DNA of 64,000 nt from Trematomus loennbergii (Eukaryota; Chordata; Actinopteri; Perciformes; Nototheniidae): positions 22,185,267 to 22,249,266 of the forward strand of contig JAAOOA010000127.1 in the NCBI GenBank assembly GCA_012861695.1, given 5' to 3'. The position numbers were made by a program, and so were the translations under genes. The notes under the pieces are model-generated. The model made no database searches, was not told where the DNA came from, and worked only from the letters and a program-made list of their open reading frames with translations. Within the stretch, counting starts at the first letter, position 1; each line of letters starts with the position of its first letter. Of the stretch, positions 46,960 through 58,500 are shown piece by piece.

Positions 46960-47029
46960 CTTATAAACCTCTGGCTGCTCTCCCTCAGCTGATTTCCAGC
47001 GAGAACAGTCCCTTCGGTCGATCAACCTG
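46920..47029 (+). promoter_or_regulatory. cald1: Candidate distal promoter and first exon of cald1
   Basis: A local GC-rich patch contains CAGCTG E-boxes, a TATA box (CTTATAAACC at about 46960) and, about 60 bp on, a strong donor (CAACCTG|GTAAGTG, exon end 47029). No coding ATG frame leads into it, as expected for a 5' untranslated exon. The next coding exon downstream on this strand is cald1. Assignment is inference from position; a separate unknown transcript is possible. Confidence 0.4.
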
Positions 47030-50000
47030 GTAAGTGTGATGATGGTAATGTGTGCTGATAATGTGTGATGCAGAAAAAGAGAGTTCATTTTGTTTACTTT
47101 GAGTGCCTAACGAATCAGAGATATGTGATGAGAATTGTGCAGATAATTGCTGTGACTAAAATATTGACGAGGGAGGTGGATGGCTTGTTAACAACTTTTA
47201 AAGCTACAGCTGCTCTGAATAAACCTGACAATAAGGAAGGGAACCACTGGGAAACATATTTGACATGGGATTTAAGCTTGATTCAAAGGAAACTCAAGTT
47301 GACCTAAGCAGTAAGTAAATAATTCATAAAATCTACATATTGTGAATCTCAAATACATACATGTATTGGAGAAAACCAGACCACATTACAGATGTTAAAG
47401 GACTAAAGACAATGTTGAAATGTCTCCTTTATTCAAATGTGTGCACTGGCTTGAGAAACGTCACCATCAGTCATAGAAACAGCTGGCATCATGGCATGAA
47501 AATGTTTGTTTGCTGAAAATAGCTATAAACACTGAAGACAAAGAATAGTTGTTTTCCTGTATAGTTTACCAAAAATACTGTCCCATGAGAAGCAACTGTT
47601 CTTTGGATTTAACTCTTTTATCCAAACATTCACAGTCTGGTGCATAAAATGCCAAACTTGATTGATTGCAATAATAGAAATAAATGGAGTGGCGTTCAGT
47701 TCCCTCGTCAAGAGATTCTTGGAAAATATAAAGCTAGCATCAGTGAGTATATTTCTGAAGAGAGATCAGAATTGGAGGACTGTGTAAACTGAAATAGTTT
47801 CATGCATTTTGTTGGCATATGCCTCTGCAATCTGTATCCTTGAGGCTCAGCACTTGTATCTGTATCCAACACAGCAGTAAATACTATAATTTGACCTTCT
47901 GATCTCCAGTTTTCTGTTACTCAAACATTGAGCAGACCTCTGGTTGTGGAAAGCTGTTTGGCGTGGTGGAAGACATGCCAAGTCAGACTCCTATTCCTTA
48001 GATGGTATTGAAGATAAAGGCCTCAACCTCAGTGTGTGAGTTTATGACCGCAGACTCTTTGGGGACTGGAAATGTGTTTGGGTTTCCAGAGCATCCTCTG
48101 CCCTTTTTGGGTACATGGAATCAAGATAATTGTTTGTGCCGTGAGAGTGAAAACAGCTGTAAATGTAGAGTGAAATAGAGATTTCAAGTGTACATAGTAA
48201 CACACATCCTTACAACAACAGTACTGATTATTTGACTGTGGATAAGTTATGTTCCCAATTTATTAAACGGCTGCATCTTGCACACACTAATGTTTGCTTT
48301 TGAAACAGTTGGAGTTCAAATGTATTTGTTAAAACTGTCCAGAAGAGGAACAAATAAACATAGATTTGGCTGCTATAATGTTTTTAGTCTGAGTACAATT
48401 GAGTCTTTGTGGCTTAAAAGCGTTGTGATTTGATAAAGAGGGGGGCTGTCAGCTCTTTAGTTTACAGGTGGGACAATCTCAATAAGAGAGGAAAAAGTTT
48501 TTCCCCAGAGTAAATTACAGGAGGTGAGTGTTAGTGGCTCTGACATTAATGGAGGCATTCATCAGTCTGTCATCAAATCTACATCGGCAGGAGAAACAAC
48601 ATTCCTTACATCAACTTGAATGATTTAGAAGTTGTGTTTATTTGTTTAAATGTCAAGCAGTTCCTATTCTACTGTGCAAACCCTATTCTAATACAAAATA
48701 CAAAAGCCATAGTCACTTTCCTTATATCGACAGTTCTTTCTGTCTCCAGTAGCATAATGGAAAGATGATTATTAGAAATCACAATGGAAACAAGTTATTC
48801 TTGGATTACCACTTTGTTTAGCAGCAGGTATTTCCTAGAGTAAACCATGCTCACTGTCCGTGGCCTCGCACCTTGCCAAGCAGAGACACTACAACTAACA
48901 CTGCCTGTGTACTTCCTTAAAAGGAGGCCGAGTACACCATCTCAGCTGATGGGATGCAGAACAGGGAGTGCACATAGCTGCATCTATTTCCATTGAGTCC
49001 CCAGTAGAGGATAACTTAGACTTAGCTTTTAAATTGGATTAATTTTAGCCCCCTATGGCACTACACTTGATTTCAGACCAGACTCTTAAGTTGGTCTAAT
49101 TGACTAAATAAAGCAAGCAAGGTACAACTGTCAGCTGTTGATGGACTGGTTGCTTCCTAATACAAAGCTGAGCTGCACAGTGAGTCCTGTTATCTCTGCA
49201 TAGAGACGATAACGTGCTTCCAAATCTCCACTTTTCCAGTCAATTGGTCATGGACCACAAAACAAACACCCTCTTTTTCAACCAAACCGTACACAAACAT
49301 TTTAATGAGCTGCTGAAAAGGTCACCACTACAGTATGCTGTGGCTTGTAAACTGTGGAATTTGTATCCTGGTCAGGGTCTTTTTCATACGTGACCATGTT
49401 TGGTCATGTGGAGAAAGCAGCTGTGGCTTTGTGATTGATTGCAAACGCCTCTCAGGAAACTGTTTATCTATTAGCGTGTTGAAGCACTTTCTTTTGTTTC
49501 AACAAGAACCTTGTCTGATTTTAGGCAGTAGATGTCTGACGTGACGACCTACATGTATATTTTGTACCATTAGCTAATGCTGTTATCAGTGCAATAAACA
49601 ATGTCTTCACAACTAACCAGTAGTACTTCAAAGGTCAAATAATGTACAGTACATGTTCATATGTTACTCTCATTACGCTATGTACCTACAGCTGGTGAAA
49701 CACTCCCATAAAACTTAAAGACAGCTGTTGGCCTTTGAAATCTTTACTGGAATCAATTGTAACATTTTGGCAACAGTATTTGAGAACAAATGATTGATTA
49801 TGATGGAGTCATACATGCTTTATCTAACTAAATACTTGTATTGTCCTTTTAAATTAAACACATCACACTTCAAGAGGTCAGGATCTGGAACGGAGGCTTC
49901 AAGAGACTGGTACTGCCCAATAAATAGTCTGGCGTATAATCCCCTGTAAAATGGCAATATATTAATGTTACACTTTCATTAACAAACAATATAAAACGTG

Positions 50001-53000
50001 TCAGTGAGCTCTAGCTGTTGGGTGGTGGTCTTGTGACCTTAAGACATGTTACCAGTTCAAGTGCTAAGCTAATCATCTGCTGATGGTAGTTTAGTATTTA
50101 TTGTAAAAACCTGGGTGGTATCAATCTTTTAATCTAGTCAGGGAGTCTGGAGGCAGATGCAAAAAAAGTGAATATATATACATTTGATCATTTCTTTTTG
50201 TATTGTAATTGTTTCAAGATAGAGAAAGAGACAGCTGTTCAGTTTTAATATCCAGCTGCCATTTATTTCCTAGACATTTCCTGATAGAAGATGTGAGGCC
50301 TGCACCGTGTCAAATCAAATGTAAATGCATTAGAAACGGTCTTTAACAGAACATAAAGCTTTCATCGTTCTTCTTTTTGATGTCTGATTAATACAATGAG
50401 AAACACTCAGAAAAGACGCCATAGTTGAGCCAGTAATTACATGGCCAGACAATATACATGGTGTGTACACAATGCTGGGACGAATAAAGACACAACGAAG
50501 TACCATGCCATTGATGTAATTATGGGGCTTTGAGTAGGAGGCTTTTAACTTTTGAATGGCTTACAAAAGACCGCTAATGTCGTATTATACTTATTATAAC
50601 CTTTAGTGGACCACTTGAGGAACTCTCAGTCTAAATCTTAGATGGCTCCAGAAACAAATGACTCAAATGTGGCTTACTTTAAATGAATTACTTTTAATGG
50701 ATAACACTGGTGTTGAATTCCTCGAAAAGTAAACTGTTTCTTCTTTAGAGCCTTTCCTATAAACACAAATGATGGGTCATCTAGTTAACTTGAGTATTGT
50801 ACAAAATATGGTTCATAAATCAACGACTATCATATGAGTCATTGAACTGTTTTTGATCTTTCAAATTACAGACATCACATTATATAACACATCATATATT
50901 TGGTAGTCGATCTACCTAAATATACCAGAGACTTGCTTTCAGTAGACTCCCTTAAATCAGCTTTTTTGACTTTGCAGCCGTGGCCAGAACCAGATTATTG
51001 TTCTTGAACGTACTCCAGGTCTAATTTTCATGTAAGAGTTTTGGAGATTTGAGCTGAGGTTTTGCTCTTTGAGTGTGAGTTTACATAATTGTGCTTTATG
51101 TGAGATTTAGTGTGTTAGCAACTGAAAAAAACTGTAATATTGATGAATAGTGTCTGGGCAGAACTGTTCATCAGTAAGCCAATGACAAGTTTCCAGTTGC
51201 ATGAGAGCAGGGTGACCCCACAGAGATATTAAATTATAATTAAAAAAAGTGCTGAACAAACTTTTATGCCATCAGAAGGGACAGCTTACCCAGATGAGAC
51301 AAATCAGTTACAGACGTGTGATGAAAAACTGTCCTCGGCATCAGTCATGTAGGAATGACTTGTGGACATGATTCCAATTTATGATGTGAAGACCCTAACA
51401 ACCTATACCACGCTGTGCACATACATATATAAGGAGATAGCATCTTGAGCTTGAGTTTTGGACCATTGAAGTGCTTTTTCTGTTTCCCGAGTGGGTGCAG
51501 GCAGACATTTCTGTCTGAATTAAAAGGGGGGCTATGCTTTTACATTTGGATTATATCAGTGCATGAATAATTCACACACCTCTAATCTATACAAATAAGC
51601 TGCCTGGTGACTGATGTGACAGCTGTACTGTTGAAGTGATTATAATTCAGTGTGTGTCTCTTTGTGTGTATCCACGTTTATGAACAAAGTGGAAGGGAGA
51701 GAGGTATTTGTCTATAGCTGCCAGAGTGGTGAGTTTTTTTACTTGAGAAATACAGAACTTCGCCGGCACTGCTGGAGCCGGGCCAATCCAAACAGGCCTG
51801 GATCACGGCTCTGACATGTCTGTGAGCTGTTAGCCTGCAGGTCGGCTCCACAGAGTGCATATTGCTCAGGAACAGACCAGCCTTTGTCATTAATTGGTCC
51901 CATACAGCAACAGCAGAGAGGCAGTGATGGATACCAGTATGTCTCATGTTTGACTGAGAGACGAATTATGGGTAATGTTTTATATCCATGTCCTTTTTAT
52001 ATAAACTTTAGGCATTGTCCTCATTTTATATCCAGCAGCTGCAGAAAGCACATGTTAATAGGTGCATTATGAAAGGTTTTATTAACCTAAAAAAAGGAGA
52101 AAAAAATGGATAGTAAAGGTTTAACAATAACAGACTAGATGAGTTAGTTAAACTTTGTAAATGAGTTTTAACTATTATAAACACAAGCCTTTTTAAACTG
52201 GTATATAAAATATAAATAGTTGATTGCAAGTGTTTAAAAAGGCCTTATAACAATAAACCATAAATGTGTTTATGATCCTGTAATTAAAACTTTTATAGTC
52301 TTATTTAAAAGCAATTTATACAAATAAGTATACATTACTTTTTGTAGGAAGATTAGGATTTATAAGAAGTTATAAATGCTAATATCTATTTACCCCTTAT
52401 TTAAAGACCTTAATATAAAGAGTTACTGATGAATTGTGATGGGGCATTCTAGTTGCCAATGTCTGTTATTAGGGGCCACACATAAGGGGCCACACGTTGC
52501 CCTTGACTTGATGGTTGACTGGTGTTGACTTGCTGTTTCTGCACAGGAGAACAGAGATCACATAGCTGGAATACCTCCTCTACCTTCGCTTTGACGGACA
52601 CTTTGTGAAATGATGAGGGGTGTGAGGGGAGGAGGGGGAGAGCTGTTTTTAACACCTGCATCTCGCCTGCAATATTTCTAAGCTGCCACAACACATTGTC
52701 ACACCAACAATGTACTTACAATGCTGATTGTAAGAAGGCAGAAATGAATTCTGAGACCACAAACTGAGTGATTTTATGTTGTTGTTTTTTGCATTTGACT
52801 GAATACCAAATTTCAAACCAAGTCAAAACCAAAAATGTTAATGTGGCCTTAAGTCAGGCACAAAACAAATATATGAGATCAGTGTCTTGCAACCATCAAT
52901 GTTCATATCACAATATTTATCGCAACTGTACTAAGAGATGTTCAAGTAGACAGTAGACACTAGACAGTCTCACAAAAACCTATCCTCTGGACCCAGAATT

Positions 53001-53145
53001 ATCAACCAAATGTCATGCTAATCAATTCAGTAGTTATAAATCTCCGTTCCTGGACATTACAGATCATTATCATTATTATTTAACAACAACCTCACCAAAC
53101 CTTTGAATATATGAGTTTTGATAAATCACTTTCCTGTTTTCCAGA
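47030..53145. other. Long stretch without recognisable exons
   Basis: About 6 kb of AT-rich DNA, presumably the first intron of cald1 if the distal exon is real. I saw no reading frame with domain-like content, no clear inverted-repeat element and no tandem array. Short frames such as 49335-49544 and 51678-51947 are unsupported. Confidence 0.5.
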
Positions 53146-53149
53146 AAAA

Positions 53150-53770
53150 ATGTGTTTTTTAAATGTATTTAACCTTTATTTAACCAGATAAAAAAGCATT
53201 GAGATAAAATCTCATTTACAATGCTGACCTGGCCAAGAAGGCAGCAACGTTACACATAACACAAACACATGAAATACAGAGAACACAACTAAGAAAACAA
53301 AAAACGAAAAAGCAGTCACTACATTGTGCACATTAGGACAGTAAGAAAGGTACACTAGTTATTACTGCAAGAGCAGCTGGTGGTAAGGACTTCAGTCAAC
53401 TTCAATTGAAAACATACTATTGAGACAAGTGCCCTCAGTTTGAGGCTTGATTGAAGGTCATTCCAAGACCAAGGACCATAATAAAAAAGACTCCTTTTTC
53501 CAGCCTCATCCGCACAGCAGGAACCTGGATCCGTATCCAGGCACTGGTTCTGAGGTTGTAAGAGTCACAAACTGGGGCAAATCTGGCACATATGTAGAGT
53601 GGAAGCTTACCTAAAATGGCTTTATACATGAATAAAAACCAATGCTGCATCCTACGCATACTAAGTGAGGACCATCCAGTTAGGCTATACAGTGTGCAAT
53701 GATGAGTCCTATAGGGTGCATTTGTGTAAAAGAGTGTCATCCTTTTCCAGGAAAGCTCTGAACCGTCTTG
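53150..53770 (-). mobile_element. 3' fragment of an L2/CR1-type LINE
   Basis: The minus-strand frame 53740-53435 has the conserved tail of such reverse-transcriptase proteins (MQHWFLFMYKAILGKLPLYI, then SYNLRTS and IQVPAVRMRLEKG). Downstream of it, at 53160-53240, is the LINE 3' tail consensus (AACCTTTATTTAACCAGATA on the plus strand), as at 22235-22341. Only the last fifth or so of the element remains. Confidence 0.75.
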
Positions 53771-54839
53771 TTATCCATGTAGTGGATGTTTTGGAAAAGG
53801 CCTCTTATGGTCCATTCTGTTTGTAAGCCTTTTGACTGTATATGGTGCCGGCCAATGTAAAACCTAAACGAATGACCGACTGCTCACTGCTGATAGGCTC
53901 CTCTTCAGATCTGAAGATACAGAAACCAAACAAAAGGATTACACCTAAGTGTCCTGCCTTATGACGCTGTATATGTTACATATTATCGCATGTGTAAGTG
54001 CTCGGGACATAAATATGGCATGTACTGTATGGTGCACTAAAGTGAGGAGAGAAAACACACTGACGATAAATGTGAGCCAAAAACAGTTTTTAGGACAGTG
54101 ACTCTAGGATTTTATGGTCTTTCTTAAATCAACTGGGAATATAACTCCTACCAGTGCAGGCAAAAATACAGATGAACACTACTTAAAGGCTTTGAATTGT
54201 AGATTGATTGGTATAGATGTACTGTACAGTGAAATAAATACACTTTGGAAGCCTTAATTGTTATTTTTATTGCGCGCAGTTTGTCCTGTCTGATGTCAGA
54301 GGGATGTCCTGGAATTTCAGGAGACCCCCACTAAACAATAGTACACGCCAGTTAAGGGTGCACTTTTCATGAATGATTGGGGCTATCATATCTGTCCAGC
54401 CTCTACAATTAAAATAAAGCTGTCTTTTGAATGTAGCTGCCTGCCACATGGATACATGGGCCTCAATCTCGAATTAGAAGGTTAGTTAGTTTGTTTATTC
54501 TTGGACAGTGTCTATTGATCAAGACAAATACTGTATTTAAAAGGATGAGACAAACACAACTCAAACCAATCATTAATTTCAAAATGTTGTTAAAATTCAC
54601 CTTTCATCTTTTTCTATCAGTTTTCAGTCTTTGCTCAGTAAGACAGCAGAGCTATCTTTACATATGTCTACTTAGAAAACTCAAATTAAATCAAATGATT
54701 TTTGACCTGTGGTTACGAGAACCTAAACGGACAGGTGCTTAAATGGTTTATCGGTTCATGTAAGATCAATTATGGATTTCACATTTGGTGGCAAACAACC
54801 CTTCAGTACATCAGACATAAAGAGAGAAGCAGGATGAAA

Positions 54840-55113
54840 CAAGGGCAACCGTTTGAGAGAGTCTGAAGTTAGAGATCAGGGAGGGGAAAGTGGGAGAGAG
54901 CAGGAGTCAGGTTGAGGAGGAGGAGGGAGGCTGAGAGAGAAACAGAGCGGAGCAGTGAGGCAGGCGTTTCCTTTTCTGGTAGTTAAAGTCGCTGTAAGAA
55001 CAAGCAGGAATTCTTTGTGCTGCAAAAGGGCTGATATAATCCAGACTGTAGATGTTGATATATGACGAGAGGGGAGACACCGCTGTTCACGGACTAAACT
55101 CCAGCTACTGCTA
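54840..55113 (+). promoter_or_regulatory. cald1: Candidate proximal promoter/first exon of cald1
   Basis: A purine-rich stretch (GGGGAAAGTGGGAGAGAGCA and similar) ends in CTGCTAAG|GTACTG (exon end about 55113), about 360 bp before the acceptor of the ATG exon at 55475. Caldesmon genes are known for alternative promoters. No firm TATA box (GATATAATCC near 55032 at best). Confidence 0.35.
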
Positions 55114-55505
55114 AGGTACTGTAAACCATGCAGGCACTGTAGTGTTTTATGTTTTTCTGCCCATGTCATAAAGCTGTCTTGGGTGGTCCCCTGTGATGTG
55201 TCACTGATTTTGAGATGACTTCAGCATGGTTTTTCTTTATCTTGAGGGTTTGTTTCTTCAAATTAAAGCTGTGAAATGACCATGATGTGAACTGACATTC
55301 ATCTAATTGTTGTTGAATCCCAATTTACAAAATAATTGCCATATGCATCAACTTTCAAGCATGTCTTTCTTCTTGTGAAACAATGATTATCATGATTGCA
55401 AAATAAATGAGTGATTTTTTGACAGTCAGATTGTCCCAAATTCATCACCCATGATATCGTAAATGTGTCTTTCAGTGAGAAAGTGAAGATAATCTTCTTG
55501 GCATC

Positions 55506-58500
55506 ATGGACGATAACTTTGACCGCCGCATGGAGCTGAGGAGGCAGAGGAGGGAGCAGATGCGCGTTGAGACCGACAAGTGAGTTATCCATCTAAGAGT
55601 GAATTTTGTGAAAATAAAAACATACAAAAGTACACATTAATAGACATGCAAACTGAAACAAAAAAGACTCAACATCTTGAATTAAGCCTCATCAGATTTT
55701 GGCAGTCTGACTTAAACCTGATACATTTGCAACTTCAGTAAGTTGGTTAAGAGTTTCAAAATACTTAAGACCTTTTTCCTCTAATCATGCAAAGATAGGT
55801 TGAGGCTTACCGTTTGTTTTTGAGTTTCGCATTTCTGCATGAGGGAGGGTGCCTGTGTGTCTCCACATGGAGCAGCAGAGCGTATAGCAGACAGGATTGA
55901 TTGGGCGATGACGCCTTAATGATCTCCCTTGCCTTTTCACCATCAGAGCTAGGCTGCTGTTTGACACTCCCCGCTGTCTCCCTCCCTCTCTCTCAGAGAA
56001 ATATAAAAATACCGAAACAGAGTTATTGCCGATCTCCACTCTGTGGGTGTAAAGTTGTAGGTTTGACTCAGTTAAGAAGAGTATCTAATAAATGCATAAG
56101 AACACAAGGAAAATGACCTGCAAATATATGAAACTCTAAAAGAATGCAGGTACATGAGGAAAACTCAATCTGTGTGTCTTTAGAAGTTTCCCCAAATACA
56201 ATTAAAGGTTTCATATTAACACGTTTTGGTACCGTACCTATCAGGAACTCAATTATCCTTTTTGTTTGAAATAATACTATTTCATGAACTTTTTTAATTG
56301 AGAGACGGACTAACACATTGTTGGTTTAGTCCTGTAATTGGATTTTTTTTTTAAATAAAGAATATCCTACATTTGTCGACTTTTAAGGGATTCAAGTAAC
56401 ACATTATTTTCTAGCCGTTCAGAAGTCACTTGCTGTCTTATCAAATGTCCTATCAGAGCTGCAGTGGAAAATAAGGCATTCCTTGCCATTTTCTCACAGT
56501 CCTGCAGCCAGCTCTGCCAACAGTGCCAACCCGGCTGCTCGAGGAAATGCTGCAGACACTGGAATGTTTTCAATGCCATTTTTATTTCAGCTTGAGATAT
56601 TCTGAACACTTCACACTCAAAGTTACAGAGAGTAAAGTTGTTAGCCAAGAAGCTGTCATTATATCAGTCCAAACCATTTATTATGTCTCATGAAAAGTAA
56701 CTGCATTATTTTGACGGCACTCTCGCAGCAGACCTCCAGCTTTAGGTGGAGTAATATCTATTTAAATTACTTCCTCAATGGTTTGTAGGGATTACCCATG
56801 CAATGCCAGGAAAACCATTGCCTGAGGATTTGTTGGATTTCTGCCTCGTTGGATTCTGTTTGAAAGACAGAAAGGACTCTTGTGTTTCTCATCACCTCTC
56901 CCTCCAACAACATCTGTAAATCATTGTGTTGCGGGTTGAGGAAGAGCAGAGGGGAATAATACCCATGCTCTATCAATGGGCCATTTTACACTCTTTCCAT
57001 GCCTCATAAAGCCTGGCAATGCTTTATGAGGAAATCTCTCTGTGGGTCTGATCACAGTTTGAGGAAGGTCAGTGGCAGGATATGAGCACATGAGGAGGAT
57101 TTAAAGAAGATGACAGGAAGGTAAAGGGGTCATTCCTAGCTTTCGGTGCCATTTCAGCTAGGGTATTCAAAAATAAAAAACATAATTTTCCATGTTTTTT
57201 TTATTTAATCTGAATGATGGCTTGTTAAAACAAATATTTTGGTCAAGCTCAGGATATTATGTTTAAAAATATATTTGTTTACCATCCCCAGTTACTGTGT
57301 GTCCACCCTGTTACTGTGAAAAATAGTAACAGGGTGGACATTTTATGCTAAACTTGGCTATTGCTACATGTGTGATGATAATCAAGCTAGCACTTGGTGA
57401 CAACAGAAACATATATTTGATAGATATATTCACCATATTTTCTAAATGTAAAACAAATTATCAGTTCCACTAAAAATGAGCATAACAGGGTGGACATGTT
57501 ATGCTTTACCGCAACAGTTAAGTTCTTTAAAACATTAAAAAAAACGTTGAAGGAAGAATGCATACACTCTGCTTCTTGAAGATGATTTTCCCACTCAAAA
57601 TGTATCCTTCTTCTTCTTGAGTCACAAATAGTAAAGGGGCGTGTCCAGAGGATTCAAATCAGAGTAACAGGGGGGACATTCAAACAGGGGACACACACTT
57701 CATTTTCAATAAAAATGAATTAATAACAACAATTTCAATTTGGTGAGGAATATTAGCAAAAGGGTTATACAACAGTGACAAAAATGTAGAATTTGTTTGT
57801 ATATTTTTGATTTATTTTTGTATATCTGTTACAGAAGTTGAGCAAACATGATTGGGGACACAGCAATTTGGCCTACTTGTGCTAAAATCCGAGTAATTTT
57901 GAATATCCTGGCTAAATAACATTGTTGTTTTATGGTAGAGGGTATAAAAAAACCAAGCTTTTAAAAAATAAGCATTAGACCTTTTAAATACAAAATATAT
58001 GATATAATGTGGTGGGGACCTAAATGGCACGGAATGCTAGACTTCTTTGTCTAATATTGGTGATTTTGTCATCATCAACCTTTATTTGCCAGCACTGTCT
58101 CTGTCTCTGATTACATGTCTTTCTTAAATTAATAAATGCCAAGGTGGTCTTTACTTTTGAGAGCTCTCAATTTTTTCGAGGTGATTTTTTTTATCTCAGG
58201 TCTTATGAGGTAAGGACAGTGTGGCTCATATCAGTGCTTCCAAACCTAAATGTGAGTTCAATAGTCTCTTTCACAAAGTCATGTGTATATATTTTTTATT
58301 TTTCTTGTTGAATAATAGATAATTTTAGCTGTTCAGGACTCTAGAAAATCTTAAAATTAATGATCTGACTTAAATCTCATGTTCACACAAACATCATAAC
58401 ACCAGCAGATACTATTTACCATCGCCTACTAGCGACATATTTTACAAGCCATTTAATCAATTTGATATAAACTCTAGAACTTTACTACTTAAAAAGGAAT

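Noticed and set aside
46697..47088. Long Cys-Val and Thr-His reading frames on both strands
   Set aside because: They are translations of the CA microsatellite at 46809-46911.
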